A DNA stretch of 64,000 nt from the NCBI RefSeq assembly GCF_002156385.1, contig NZ_MVJM01000002.1, positions 528,921 to 592,920 of the forward strand. Direction: 5' to 3'. Numbering within the stretch: the stretch's first letter is position 1; each line of letters opens with the position of its first letter. The notes below the pieces were generated by a model. That model saw only the letters and a program-made list of their open reading frames with translations, had not been told where the DNA came from and ran no database searches. Below, piece after piece: positions 54,373-63,843 of this stretch. The position numbers and the translations under genes were made by a program. The stretch is from Halalkalibacter urbisdiaboli (lineage in GTDB: Bacteria > Bacillota > Bacilli > Bacillales > Bacillaceae_D).

Positions 54373-54912
54373 TTATGAATAATCCTTTTTATCTTGCGCT
54401 AAGTACACTTCTTTTTCTTTAATATTAATCCACATATTTCGTAAAAATTGAATGGCTCCAAAAATGAACCCAATTGGAACAACTACAGCCATAAAGTAAA
54501 CCGGCATTTCCATTGCTGTCGTCGTTCTCTTTGATTCATATAAAGACATAAAGTATTCATATGCAAAGAAAGCTAAAATAAGTAAAACGAATGAAGTAAG
54601 AGCTGGAATAAGAATGGATAAGCCTTTTCTTATAGGATAAGGAGCCAAATCAAAAAATGCTGACATACTAATATGACGGCCTTTTCTTGCGGCATAGCTT
54701 ATACCCATAAAGGTTGCAACCGTCACCGCAAACCGACTAATTTCTTGTGTATATGCCCAACCACTACCAACAATAGCTCGACTTAATACATTGCCTACTA
54801 CCATAAACGCAATTAGGATAATGGAATAGCTTAATATATGTTCTTCCGCTTTCATTAATCCACGGTCAAGCATCCTTAGCACTTTCAATACTTTCTTCCT
54901 CCCCTCTTTCAA
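54373..54912 (-). CDS. dctQ: TRAP transporter small permease
   Basis: 179 residues, four membrane helices. DctQ motifs: EHILSYSIILIAFMVVGNVL, WAYTQEISRFAVTVATFMGI, SYAARKGRHISMSAFFD. Pairs with DctM. Begins with a basic segment (MKEGRKKVLKVLRMLDRGLM). First gene of the operon; the 430-base upstream gap must hold its promoter. Confidence 0.93.
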   Translation of the reverse strand: MKEGRKKVLKVLRMLDRGLMKAEEHILSYSIILIAFMVVGNVLSRAIVGSGWAYTQEISRFAVTVATFMGISYAARKGRHISMSAFFDLAPYPIRKGLSILIPALTSFVLLILAFFAYEYFMSLYESKRTTTAMEMPVYFMAVVVPIGFIFGAIQFLRNMWINIKEKEVYLAQDKKDYS

Positions 54913-55348
54913 ATTTATAGGGTTTTGAAAGTTTTTTAAAATCGGTTACTTAAAAGCTTACTGGAAATCTCATCCTATCTCAAACGTCATTCTCTTGCTT
55001 ATTTTAGGATGAACGATTAAAAAACAGGCTCTGTTGCTTTTAAATAGCTAATCTGTTTATATCCTCTTAACTCCGCCAATTTCTTCAATAATCCTTCATC
55101 CCCCCATTCAAAATCTTTTCTATTACCCTATGAGTAATGAAACAATATATGAATAAATGTTATCCAAGATAAACTGGACTTTTCTTGGATTACGTTTGAA
55201 AGTAATTACAGTAAAACCTCTACAAAGCTCTTCTTGTAGAGGTTTTGTCAACTTTATACAACTATCCCTATATATAATTACCATCCTATTTTTTTACCTT
55301 TTCTCTCATTTAAATCATACTTTCACTTATTCTCGTTTTTTCCATCTT
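54913..55348. other. Intergenic region between dctQ and pepA
   Basis: Contains the pepA terminator and presumably the TRAP operon promoter. No convincing gene; frames are short and lack ribosome sites. Confidence 0.5.
55213..55246 (-). terminator. pepA terminator
   Basis: AAAACCTCTACA pairs with TGTAGAGGTTTT around a 10-base loop, about 100 bases after pepA. Confidence 0.75.
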
Positions 55349-56842
55349 TTAATCTTCCTCAAAATTTAAAACTGTTTTTGCTAAAGTTCTAACCATCACA
55401 CCAGTTCCACCAGCTGGCCCATCGTCAGAAGCCGTTTCGCGCCATGCTGTGCCTGCAATGTCTAAATGCACCCACGGCGACCCTTCCGCAAATTCACCAA
55501 CAAATAGCCCTGCCGTAATACTACCTGCTAAACGACCTGGGGCATTATTCAAATCAGCGACCTCACTTGTTTTTAACATCTCTCGATAAGGCTTCGCATT
55601 AGGAAAAAACCATACCCCTTCATCTGTTTCAGATGCAGCCTCTAAAATGGAATCTTTAAGCTCTGCGTTATTTGAAACCGCACCAGTCATGCAGTCCCCT
55701 AATGCCACTAAAACAGCACCCGTTAACGTTGCGACATCTATTAAATAATTAGCTCCTAATTGTTTGGCAAAGGTCATTCCATCCGCTAAGATTAACCTCC
55801 CTTCTGCGTCAGTGTTTTTAACTTCAATGGTTTTACCATTCATCGCACGAATAACATCACCTGGTTTTAATGCCGAGCCATTTATGACATTTTCAGTTGC
55901 CGGAATCACCACGACAACATTGACAGTTGGTTTTAATGTACCAATGATATCCATTGCTCCTAAAACCGCCGCAGCTCCTCCCATATCCATTTTCATTTTA
56001 TGCATGTTTTCCCGTGATTTTAAAGATAACCCTCCTGAATCAAAGGTAACACCTTTCCCAACTAAGCCAATTACTTCATTCCATTGCTTTTGACCTTGAT
56101 ATTTCAACACAATCATTTTAGGAGGCTGGTTACTTCCTGCTGATACGGCGAGTAATGCTCCCATCCCTAATTGCTCCATATCGCCCTGCTCTAAAATGTC
56201 GAGTTCAAAGCCATGCCTCTCGGCTAGCTTTCTAGATTCATCAGCTAAATCTGACGGCGTTAGTAGATTACCGGGAAGGTTAATTAAATCTCTCGCATAA
56301 TTCGTACCCTGCCCAAAAACTTGCCCCGTGAAAGTAGATTTCTCACCCTGTTCTAAATCTAAACCATATAGAGAGACATAGGAAAGCTTCTGCTCTATCG
56401 CATTTGATTTTTCTTTATATTTAGTCACATCGTACGTACTAAGCGCTATCGTTTCTCCTATTACAAACCCTATATCCTCAGTGTTCATATGCTCCACTAA
56501 AAATGTATCGATATAAAATCCAACATCGGTGATTTTATCCTTTCGCAATTGGCGTCCAACCTTAGCGATTAAATGTCGAAGCTTAGTTCTATCTAACTGT
56601 TTAGCTTGCCCTAAACCTATTACATAAACCGTTTTTGCTTTAAGTAAACCGAGTGTAAAGATTTTCGTAATCTCTCCATGCTTTGTAGAAAGCTGCCTCT
56701 GCTTTTTCAGCTCTTTTAAGTGACCCTTTAACGCCTTATCGATTTCTTCAATGCTCTGTCGGTATGGACCTTTATCCGCTAATCCAATCACAATGACATC
56801 GTGTTTTGGATCCCTCATTTGTTGATATTTAATTGTAAACAT
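55349..56842 (-). CDS. pepA: Leucyl aminopeptidase (M17)
   Basis: 497 residues from the ATG 9 bases after GGAG; a start 11 codons upstream lies in the ribosome site region. M17 signature NTDAEGRLILADGMT; metal ligands in GVTFDSGGLSLKSRENMHKM (Lys, Asp) and DMGGAAAVLGAM. N-terminal macro-like domain about 1-160. Cytosolic hexamer, removes N-terminal amino acids. Same neighbourhood as yuiE in B. subtilis. Confidence 0.95.
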   Translation of the reverse strand: MFTIKYQQMRDPKHDVIVIGLADKGPYRQSIEEIDKALKGHLKELKKQRQLSTKHGEITKIFTLGLLKAKTVYVIGLGQAKQLDRTKLRHLIAKVGRQLRKDKITDVGFYIDTFLVEHMNTEDIGFVIGETIALSTYDVTKYKEKSNAIEQKLSYVSLYGLDLEQGEKSTFTGQVFGQGTNYARDLINLPGNLLTPSDLADESRKLAERHGFELDILEQGDMEQLGMGALLAVSAGSNQPPKMIVLKYQGQKQWNEVIGLVGKGVTFDSGGLSLKSRENMHKMKMDMGGAAAVLGAMDIIGTLKPTVNVVVVIPATENVINGSALKPGDVIRAMNGKTIEVKNTDAEGRLILADGMTFAKQLGANYLIDVATLTGAVLVALGDCMTGAVSNNAELKDSILEAASETDEGVWFFPNAKPYREMLKTSEVADLNNAPGRLAGSITAGLFVGEFAEGSPWVHLDIAGTAWRETASDDGPAGGTGVMVRTLAKTVLNFEED

Positions 56843-57000
56843 TTTTCGCCACTCCTCTCCTATTAGTGTATACAAATTGATTCCTCGAGGATAACTTTAC
56901 ATGTTTAGCCTGCCTTTCTTAATATGGTATAATGAACATCAGTTTATTTGGATTGTTCGGCTACTAGATTGGTGTTATTCAGAAAGGACGTAATCACATA

Positions 57001-57477
57001 ATGGAACTCTTTCAAAACTTTCCGCTTTGGGCCTCACTCTTTGCTATTGTATTTGCTCAATTTATTAAAATCCCTCTAGCTTATATCGCTACAAGAAAAT
57101 TGGACTGGACGTTATTTACGAGCACTGGAGGAATGCCAAGCTCTCATTCAGCAGCTGTCACATCACTTTCGACTTCGGTTGCAGTTGAACATGGTATGGA
57201 TTCAACCTTATTTGCCGTTTCTGCAGTTTTTGGGATTATCGTTATGTTTGATGCAACAGGTGTAAGACGCCATGCTGGATACCATGCAACTGTTTTAAAC
57301 CAACTTGTTTCAGATTTTAATAAGCTCGTAAAAGAAGTTAAAACGTGGCCGAAAAAAGAAGAAAATGAGAAGCGAAAAGAATTGAAGGAATTACTTGGTC
57401 ACCAACCAATTGAAGTTTTTTTTGGAGCATTATTAGGGATATTACTCACACTTGTCCTTCATGCGATTGTTCATTAA
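57001..57477 (+). CDS. yuiD: DUF212 membrane protein YuiD (PAP2-like)
   Basis: 158 residues. Four membrane helices with the family's STGGMPSSHSAAVTSLSTSV and FDATGVRRHAGYHATVLN. Related to acid-phosphatase/vanadium haloperoxidase folds; catalytic role unproven. Divergent from pepA, convergent with yuiC across a two-way terminator. Confidence 0.92.
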   Translation: MELFQNFPLWASLFAIVFAQFIKIPLAYIATRKLDWTLFTSTGGMPSSHSAAVTSLSTSVAVEHGMDSTLFAVSAVFGIIVMFDATGVRRHAGYHATVLNQLVSDFNKLVKEVKTWPKKEENEKRKELKELLGHQPIEVFFGALLGILLTLVLHAIVH

Positions 57478-57496
57478 CGTATTGAATTTGGATTAG

Positions 57497-57523
57497 AAAA
57501 AGCGCCTCACATGGGCGCTTTTT
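57497..57523. terminator. Bidirectional terminator yuiD/yuiC
   Basis: AAAAAGCGCC pairs with GGCGCTTTTT around a 7-base loop. Confidence 0.88.
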
Positions 57524-57524
57524 G

Positions 57525-58229
57525 TTATTGTGATGACATTTGTTCTCGGAAGACTTGAACGGCTTCATCTTCATTTAACATTCTCAATTCTTCATCCGAT
57601 AATTTACCTTCGCCTTTTTTAACAAGATAGACTTCTACTTCTTGTTTACCCCATTGCTCATAAACGTCTTTTACAGATTCGTAATACAGGTCGATTTTGT
57701 TCCCTTTAATAGCGGAACCCGTATCAGCAACTACACCATACCCATAACCTGGAATAAACAAAACGGTGCCAATTGGATAGACGTTCGGATCAGCTGCTAT
57801 TGTTGAATATAAATCCCGACGTACCTTTACGCCTGAGTATGTAATACCATAGCTTGGATGATCGGGGCTCTTTCCCGTTGATTCAACACCCGCTGTATAA
57901 CCAGTTGCTACTACCTTTTGCGAAGGATATTTCGTCCAATCAACTGCTTCCTCTAGTGAAACTGGAGGTGATTCTACCGCCTCATGGGACATTGACTCCT
58001 TCTTTTCGTAACTTGGAAGACCTTTTGATTTAAATGTTGAACGCTTGTACGTACTGTTTCTTGCTTCATATATGTCTGGTTCCTCTGATTTCTCATAGAA
58101 AGCCTCATACATCCATCCTTGTAATCCAGCTGCACTTACCCCTGAAAACGTTTGGAATGTTGTAAAGAAAGCAACTATCACTAAACACACCATTATTATT
58201 CTTCGACATAGATTTTTTACTAAGTTCAA
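57525..58229 (-). CDS. yuiC: 3D-domain secreted protein YuiC
   Basis: 234 residues from a TTG 8 bases after GAGAGGAG; an ATG six codons earlier overlaps that site. Signal-like helix ([20 protein letters not shown], about 12-31). C-terminal 3D domain (about 105-205) with [32 protein letters not shown] and KIDLYY, holding the three Asp of the RpfB/MltA-like lytic site. Stationary-phase muralytic enzyme. Neighbour genes yuiD and yuiB match B. subtilis. Confidence 0.88.
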   Translation of the reverse strand: MNLVKNLCRRIIMVCLVIVAFFTTFQTFSGVSAAGLQGWMYEAFYEKSEEPDIYEARNSTYKRSTFKSKGLPSYEKKESMSHEAVESPPVSLEEAVDWTKYPSQKVVATGYTAGVESTGKSPDHPSYGITYSGVKVRRDLYSTIAADPNVYPIGTVLFIPGYGYGVVADTGSAIKGNKIDLYYESVKDVYEQWGKQEVEVYLVKKGEGKLSDEELRMLNEDEAVQVFREQMSSQ

Positions 58230-58385
58230 ACTTTTCACTCCTCTCATGATGTAATCATCTCCAAATTGGAAAAAAATTATTCAATGAAGGAAGGAAAAAT
58301 TTTGATAGTTCGACTTTTCTCAAAATTCAGAATACGTTTAATCAGTTTTTTTCAATGAATTCTTTAGCGCCGCACGTTAACATCA

Positions 58386-58525
58386 AAAAGAGGTTGTTCC
58401 AAAAGGGCAATTTTCACCATTTAGAACAACCTGCAATTTTCGGACTACATTTTGAAAGTCTTACTATGTGTAGGGATCTCATGAACAGGACGGGTGCTCA
58501 CGGAGTATTGCAATTCGATTGCCTA
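58386..58525 (+). repeat. Diverged intergenic hairpin element (copy 8)
   Basis: End hairpin GAGGTTGTTCCAAAAGG / CCATTTAGAACAACCT (58389-58431), then a decayed core: TTTTGAAAGTCTTACTATG, TGTAGGGATCTCATG, then GGGTGCTCACGGAGTATTGC. It links the GTCCCAAAAGG palindromes with the CACTGAAAAAGG elements, having an end hairpin of the first type and a core of the second. Confidence 0.55.
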
Positions 58526-58542
58526 CTTTTTAAACCGTCCCT

Positions 58543-58860
58543 TTAAAACATTTGATATCCTCTAACACGTAACATGCGAATGACAATCCCTGAAATAATC
58601 GCACCAACAAACCCACTTAAAAGGACTAGAATATCAACAAATTTTAGTGCTAATAAATCTGCACCTAATTGAGTCAATGACACAACTGGTGCCGTGATAT
58701 ATTCGAGCATTTCAACATTATCAACAATTAGTATGACAATAATCGGATAAAGCACAGCCATTATCCATGTTGACCGTAACACCATATTTAGTAAAAATCC
58801 AATTCCAAAAAACAAAATAAGAAACAGGATCATTGAAATTAATAATTGTGGTAAACTCAC
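58543..58860 (-). CDS. yuiB: YuiB-like membrane protein
   Basis: 105 residues, three membrane helices (LLISMILFLILFFGIGFLLN, WIMAVLYPIIVILIV, LALKFVDILVLLSGFVGAII). Matches YuiB in size, order and position beside yuiC. Function unknown. The small yuiA gene usually next to it is not seen. Confidence 0.8.
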   Translation of the reverse strand: MSLPQLLISMILFLILFFGIGFLLNMVLRSTWIMAVLYPIIVILIVDNVEMLEYITAPVVSLTQLGADLLALKFVDILVLLSGFVGAIISGIVIRMLRVRGYQMF

Positions 58861-58947
58861 CTACTGCACCCCCGTATCATTGTTAGTTTACAGAATACAG
58901 GACAAGCCAGTCAACCAGTCCTCTGTTAACAATGTGGCAATTATGTT

Positions 58948-58973
58948 AAAGAAAACGGTGCGCCGTTTTCTTT
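58948..58973. terminator. Perfect hairpin
   Basis: AAAGAAAACGG pairs with CCGTTTTCTTT around TGCG, between yuiB start and yumB end. No gene between, so role unclear (may be a leader structure of yuiB). Confidence 0.55.
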
Positions 58974-58996
58974 GAGTATCCTTCTCCTTAGTTAAA

Positions 58997-59030
58997 AAAT
59001 GCCTCAAAGGTATCTACCCTTGAGACATTT
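58997..59030 (-). terminator. yumB terminator
   Basis: AAATGCCTCAAAGGTA pairs with TACCCTTGAGACATTT; T run on the minus strand. Confidence 0.8.
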
Positions 59031-59040
59031 CACTCATTTC

Positions 59041-60243
59041 TTATAGCGGATTTTTCCCTTTTTTCATGACTAATCCTGGTCCACCAAGTAAGAAGAGGTA
59101 ACGGTTATCGATCATTTTTTTCATAAAGTTTGCAGACGCCCCAAATAATTTACGAGAGCCAACAACCCCGATTGCTTGTTTCCCACCAAGTGATGCAACG
59201 GTACCTTTAATATCTGGCTTAAATGTCTTAAGAGAACCACCTTTAAGTAGAGCCTTAAGGTTTTGCGCACAAGTATCAGCCATTTGCATTGCAATTTGTG
59301 CTGTTGGTGGATAAGGTCGATTGATTTCTTCATTAATAAGAAGAGCACAGTCACCAATAATGAAAATATCATCATGACCAGGAGCACGTAAATCTGGCTC
59401 AACTTTAATACGTCCGCGCATTGCCTCAAAGCCAGACTTTTCGATAATAGAGCTACCACGTACACCTGTTGCCCAAACGACAGTTGCCGCTTTTATTTCA
59501 TCTCCGCTAGCTAAAATAACACCCTCTTCAGTCACTTCTTTAATTGGGCAGTTAATTTTAAACTCAACGCCACGACTTTCAAGAAGGTTCATCGCGTATT
59601 CAACTAATTCAGGATCAAAACCTGGTAACGCAGATGGAGCAGCCTCAATCACGTACATCTTAACTTTTTCTTTAGGAATATCGTAGTGACTGCATAATTC
59701 AGGTACACGTTCAGATAATTCCCCAATGAATTCAATTCCTGTGAATCCTGCCCCAGCAACGATAAAGTTAAGAAGCTGATCACGCTCTTCCTCTGGTGTA
59801 TTATTATATTTTGCAAACATATACTCAATATGTTCTTTTACCTCACGAGCGCCATTTACGGTCCATTTACTAAACGCAAATTCATGAACTCCAGGCACAC
59901 CAAATGTTTCTGGTTCAGAGCCTAGACCAACGACTAAATAATCATATTCAAGCTCACCATTTTTCAATAACACTTTCTTTTCTTCGCGTTTAATTTCAAC
60001 AACTTCATCTTTTACAAATTTAATGCGGCTTAAGTCAAGAACACTTTTAATTTCCATGCGCGTTTTTTCAGGAGAAAGAGTACCTGCCGCTGGCTCATGT
60101 AACCAAGTTGTTTGGTAGTGGTAGTCATGCTTGTTTACTAAAGTAATATTTGCATCGTTTGCACTTAATTCTTTTGTTAATCTAGATGCAGTAATCATCC
60201 CACCGTATCCAGCACCTAAGATTAAGATATTTGGCTTTTTCAC
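59041..60243 (-). CDS. yumB: Type II NADH dehydrogenase-like flavoprotein YumB
   Basis: 400 residues from a GTG 8 bases after GGAAG, matching the usual start ([15 protein letters not shown]). Two dinucleotide motifs: [38 protein letters not shown]-binding end [13 protein letters not shown] and [10 protein letters not shown]-terminal membrane-surface helices. Non-proton-pumping NADH:menaquinone oxidoreductase or paralogue; it fits with the menaquinone gene at 62.7 kb. Ends KKGKNPL. Confidence 0.88.
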   Translation of the reverse strand: MKKPNILILGAGYGGMITASRLTKELSANDANITLVNKHDYHYQTTWLHEPAAGTLSPEKTRMEIKSVLDLSRIKFVKDEVVEIKREEKKVLLKNGELEYDYLVVGLGSEPETFGVPGVHEFAFSKWTVNGAREVKEHIEYMFAKYNNTPEEERDQLLNFIVAGAGFTGIEFIGELSERVPELCSHYDIPKEKVKMYVIEAAPSALPGFDPELVEYAMNLLESRGVEFKINCPIKEVTEEGVILASGDEIKAATVVWATGVRGSSIIEKSGFEAMRGRIKVEPDLRAPGHDDIFIIGDCALLINEEINRPYPPTAQIAMQMADTCAQNLKALLKGGSLKTFKPDIKGTVASLGGKQAIGVVGSRKLFGASANFMKKMIDNRYLFLLGGPGLVMKKGKNPL

Positions 60244-60609
60244 ATTCATCACTTCCATTTTCTTAAATTTAAAATCTCACACACTAATTGAATTTTTTGT
60301 CAGATAATCTTGTGATCTTTTTCACGAACGATAGCATAATAATAACCATTTATTATAGCCACAAAACACAATACTTATAATAGGACTTTTCCATCAATAT
60401 TTCAACAATCTTTTTAATAAAATGTGTCTAAAATGTGAATGAGGGTATTAAAATTTGCAGTTCACTCTTTCATAATATATACATCTTACATGCAATTATC
60501 CGCGATGGAAGGAATTATAGAATAACTCTGAATCTTCCTTTCTTTTTGTTAAATAATGTGCATATAATGGAAAAGACAGGTTTGATTTTTCATGGGGGTG
60601 ACGTAAAGC
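60244..60609. other. Divergent yumB/yumC intergenic region
   Basis: About 365 bases, A/T-rich. A CTATAATAA box on the minus strand (near 60349) and TATAATGG on the plus (60563) suggest promoters but -35 boxes are weak. No gene. Confidence 0.4.
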
Positions 60610-61599
60610 ATGAGTGAACTAGAGATGTATGATTTAACCATTATTGGTGGCGGTCCAACAGGTTTATTTGCTGCTTTTTATGCTGGAATGAGACAAGCAA
60701 AAGTAAAAATCATTGAAAGTATGCCTCAGCTTGGTGGTCAATTATCTGCACTTTATCCAGAAAAATATATTTATGATGTTGCTGGATTCCCTAAAGTGAA
60801 AGCTCAAGATTTAGTCAATGACCTTATTAAGCAAGCAGACCATTTTAATCCAACTGTTGTTCTTGAGCAATCAGTGAAAGAGCTAACGAAACAAGCTGAC
60901 GAAAGCTTTATCATCGAAACAGATAAGGAAAAGCATGCCTCAAAGGCCATTATAATAACGGCTGGAGCAGGAGCATTCCAACCACGTCGTTTAGAGGTAG
61001 ATGGGGCAGAAGCTTATGAAGGGAAGAACTTACATTACTTTGTCCAGGATTTAAGTATCTTTAAGGACAAAAAGGTTCTCGTTTGTGGTGGTGGAGACTC
61101 AGCTCTTGATTGGTCGCTAATGATCGAACCTATCGCTAAAGAAGTAACCTTAATTCATCGCCGTGATAAATTTCGAGCACATGAACATAGTGTCGAGCTA
61201 TTACACAAATCTTCTGTTCAAGTTGTAACACCGTTTGAGATTGTTGAATTGCATGGTGATGGTGAGACTATCCAACATGTAACGATTAAAGAAATCAAAG
61301 GGGATACGACAAAAACAGTCGAAGTGGATGCAGTAATTGTCAACTTTGGTTTTGTTTCATCCTTAGGTCCAATAAAGGAATGGGGTTTAGAAATTGAGAA
61401 AAACTCCATCGTCGTTAATACGAAAATGGAGACTAATATAAAAGGGATTTACGCCGCCGGTGATATCTGTACATACGACGGTAAGGTAAAATTAATCGCC
61501 ACTGGTTTCGGTGAAGCACCAACCGCTGTTAATAACGCCAAGGCTTATATCGATCCAAAAGCTCGTTTACATCCTGGTCATAGCACAAGTTTATTCTAA
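60610..61599 (+). CDS. yumC: Ferredoxin/flavodoxin-NADP reductase YumC (thioredoxin reductase-like)
   Basis: 329 residues. FAD motif [25 protein letters not shown] motif [24 protein letters not shown]-type FAD end ([18 protein letters not shown]). It lacks the CxxC of thioredoxin reductase, as FNR-type enzymes do. In B. subtilis this is an essential reductase of ferredoxin and flavodoxin. Ribosome site GGGGGTGACG. Confidence 0.95.
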   Translation: MSELEMYDLTIIGGGPTGLFAAFYAGMRQAKVKIIESMPQLGGQLSALYPEKYIYDVAGFPKVKAQDLVNDLIKQADHFNPTVVLEQSVKELTKQADESFIIETDKEKHASKAIIITAGAGAFQPRRLEVDGAEAYEGKNLHYFVQDLSIFKDKKVLVCGGGDSALDWSLMIEPIAKEVTLIHRRDKFRAHEHSVELLHKSSVQVVTPFEIVELHGDGETIQHVTIKEIKGDTTKTVEVDAVIVNFGFVSSLGPIKEWGLEIEKNSIVVNTKMETNIKGIYAAGDICTYDGKVKLIATGFGEAPTAVNNAKAYIDPKARLHPGHSTSLF

Positions 61600-61609
61600 T
61601 ATAAAAAAA

Positions 61610-61704
61610 GGATGCCCTATACTAGATGGGCACTGAAAAAGGGTGGGTTTGTTTCCCTTTTTCAGTGCCCTTTAATTTTCATTCTTTTCAGTGGCTAGGC
61701 ATCC
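61610..61704 (+). terminator. yumC terminator interrupted by an element end hairpin
   Basis: GGATGCC (61610-61616) can pair with GGCATCC (61698-61704). The loop contains a complete end hairpin of the dispersed element (GGGCACTGAAAAAGGG at 61628-61643 with its partner at 61655-61670) and a remnant TTTTCAGTGGC. The original terminator appears to carry an inserted copy. Confidence 0.7.
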
Positions 61705-61718
61705 TATTTTCTGCATAA

Positions 61719-61748
61719 AAAAAGGGATGTATCTTCAATACATCCCGT
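61719..61748 (-). terminator. Terminator of the Fe-S carrier gene
   Basis: GGGATGTAT pairs with ATACATCCC around CTTCA; seven A on the plus strand (T run on the minus). Confidence 0.88.
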
Positions 61749-61759
61749 TATTCCTAGTA

Positions 61760-62113
61760 TTAGCAATCTTCAGGTGTTCCGGCGTTTGTTGCAGTACGGA
61801 AAGATGACCCACAACCACATGATGCAATCGCATTAGGATTATCAATTGTGAATCCACCGCCCATCATGTTTTGCTTATAATCAATAACGACTCCTTTAAT
61901 TACAGGGACACTTTCATTATCAATAAGCACAGGCAATCCATTTATATCTAACTTAGTGTCTTCGTCATGCTTTTCTGTATCAAAGCCCATTCCGTAGGAC
62001 AGACCGCTACAGCCACCACCTTTTACACCAACGCGAAGCATGAGATTGTCCTCACCTTCCGCCTTCATCATCTCTTTTATCTGATTGACCGCAGCATCGG
62101 TTAAAGTAATCAT
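61760..62113 (-). CDS. yutM: A-type iron-sulfur carrier (HesB/IscA, YutM-like)
   Basis: 117 residues. The three cluster ligands are Cys35 of GGGCSGLSYG and the CGC of ASCGCGSSFRT. Delivers Fe-S clusters to target enzymes; the nearby radical-SAM MqnE would need one. Same context as yutM in B. subtilis. Ribosome site GTAGGGGTG. Confidence 0.93.
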   Translation of the reverse strand: MITLTDAAVNQIKEMMKAEGEDNLMLRVGVKGGGCSGLSYGMGFDTEKHDEDTKLDINGLPVLIDNESVPVIKGVVIDYKQNMMGGGFTIDNPNAIASCGCGSSFRTATNAGTPEDC

Positions 62114-62194
62114 TGTATCACCCCTACTTTCTGTTCTGATACAAGTATACCTCTTGATTCCTTGAACCTCAAGGCGATTGCTCTTGCCTTCTTT

Positions 62195-62395
62195 TCAGTA
62201 TGCAATTTGCTGAGACCAACTATTCTTTTCAGAAAGCTCCAAAGATAGGATGAGATTATGTGCTCGATCTAGCTCCTGACTGTACTTTAATACTTGAGGG
62301 TGCGCCATTCCATGTTGTCTCGCTGCATTCGTCATTTTATTTCGCAAGTTTTCAATTTTTTCCATACAGGCTTCGTACTTTACCATATTATTCAT
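62195..62395 (-). CDS. Spo0E-like aspartyl-phosphate phosphatase
   Basis: 66 residues. Signature of Spo0E/YnzD/YisI: two helices with IENLRNKMTNAARQHGMAHP, QVLKYSQELDRAHNLI (SQ-LD). It would dephosphorylate Spo0A~P to hold back sporulation. Ribosome site GGGGGGAT. Indicates a spore-former. Stands alone. Confidence 0.88.
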   Translation of the reverse strand: MNNMVKYEACMEKIENLRNKMTNAARQHGMAHPQVLKYSQELDRAHNLILSLELSEKNSWSQQIAY

Positions 62396-62731
62396 CGCTA
62401 TCCCCCCTCGTACTAATAATTTATACTACCGTTTAACTCTTAATGTAAAAATTGTATTTTCTTACATTTTACTTAATTTACAAATAAATTGCAATTGAAA
62501 AACACTGATTTTAAGGGGTATTCATGATTTTTTCACAAACTATCCAAGTTAACCTGTAAGATCCTCTTTCATTTTCGCAAAAGCGCTCTTCCTTTTAATC
62601 AAGATAGTCTGATAGTATAATAGATAATGATTACGACAAAGACACTGGTCATTCCTTCAAAAATTTAAAATTATTTTCTTTTATTATTTAATTTACTTGC
62701 CTGCAGTATGGTAGATCGGGGGACATATAAT
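62396..62731. other. Intergenic region before mqnE
   Basis: A/T-rich; TATAAT at 62616-62621 is a possible -10 for mqnE with a weak TTTTAA at -35. No gene. Confidence 0.4.
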
Positions 62732-63826
62732 ATGAGCACCATTTTAACGGATTCTAAGCTACAGCCCATTGCTGAAAAGGTTAAAGCTGGAGAACGATTA
62801 ACAATTGAAGATGGTCTTTATTTGTTTGAATCACCAGATTTACTTGGGATCGGACAATTAGCGAACCAAGTCAATCAAAAAAAGAACGGTGATAATGTTT
62901 ACTTTATTCAGAATATGTATATTAATCCAACTAATGTATGTGAAGCGAATTGTGGTTTCTGTGGATTTAAACGTAAACCAGGTCAAGAGGGTGCCTATAC
63001 CATGGATGGCGAGGCGTTGCTAAAATACGTTGAGGAGCGCTGGAATGATAACATCCGTGAATTCCATATCGTTGGTGGGCATAATCACGAAGTACCGTTT
63101 GATTATTACTTAGATACGATTCGGACTTTAAAAAAGCACTATCCTAAAGTGACAGTGAAAGCTTACACTGGTGCTGAAATTGAATTTTTCTCTCGTATCT
63201 CTGGTTTATCAATGAAAGAAGTTCTTGAAGAATTAATTAAAGCTGGTCTTGATACTCTTCCAGGCGGGGGAGCAGAAATTTTAACAGAGCGCTATCGTGA
63301 AAAAATGAGTCCTGATAAGGCATCAACGGATCAGTGGCTTGAAGCGCACGAAATTGCTCATGGATTAGGATTAAAAACACATGCAACGATGCTTTACGGT
63401 TCAATCGAAACGTTAGAAGAGCGTCTAATTCATATGGATCGTCTTCGTCAGCTTCAAGATCGTACCAATGGTTACATGGTGTTCATTCCTTTAGCAATGC
63501 AGCCTCGAAGCATTAATGCCAACTTAAAACGCCGTACGTCTGCATTTGACGATATGCGTACGCTAGCAATTAGTCGCTTAATGCTCGATAACTTTGACCA
63601 TGTTAAAGCGTATTGGATTAATATCGGCGTTCAGCTTACACAAATGGCGCTTGCTTTTGGCTCTAGTGACATCCATGGTACGTTAATTGAGGAACGAATT
63701 TCTCACTCTGTTGGCGCATTAACATCACAAGGGATAACACGAGATGAATTAATTCACCTCATTAAAAGTGCGAATAAAACCCCTATTGAACGCGACACTT
63801 TCTATAACACCGTTAAAACCTATTAA
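62732..63826 (+). CDS. mqnE: Aminofutalosine synthase (radical SAM)
   Basis: 364 residues from an ATG after GGGGGA; an upstream in-frame start is rejected. Radical-SAM CxxxCxxC motif CEANCGFCGF, then EFHIVGGHNHEVPFDYY, KAYTGAEIEFF, DTLPGGGAEILTERYREKMS, YMVFIPLAMQPRS: all typical of MqnE. Makes aminofutalosine from a chorismate-derived enolpyruvyl benzoate and SAM in the futalosine menaquinone pathway. Other steps are not in the window. The downstream repeat element begins 17 bases after the stop. Confidence 0.93.
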   Translation: MSTILTDSKLQPIAEKVKAGERLTIEDGLYLFESPDLLGIGQLANQVNQKKNGDNVYFIQNMYINPTNVCEANCGFCGFKRKPGQEGAYTMDGEALLKYVEERWNDNIREFHIVGGHNHEVPFDYYLDTIRTLKKHYPKVTVKAYTGAEIEFFSRISGLSMKEVLEELIKAGLDTLPGGGAEILTERYREKMSPDKASTDQWLEAHEIAHGLGLKTHATMLYGSIETLEERLIHMDRLRQLQDRTNGYMVFIPLAMQPRSINANLKRRTSAFDDMRTLAISRLMLDNFDHVKAYWINIGVQLTQMALAFGSSDIHGTLIEERISHSVGALTSQGITRDELIHLIKSANKTPIERDTFYNTVKTY

Positions 63827-63843
63827 AAAAAGTGGCAATATGC

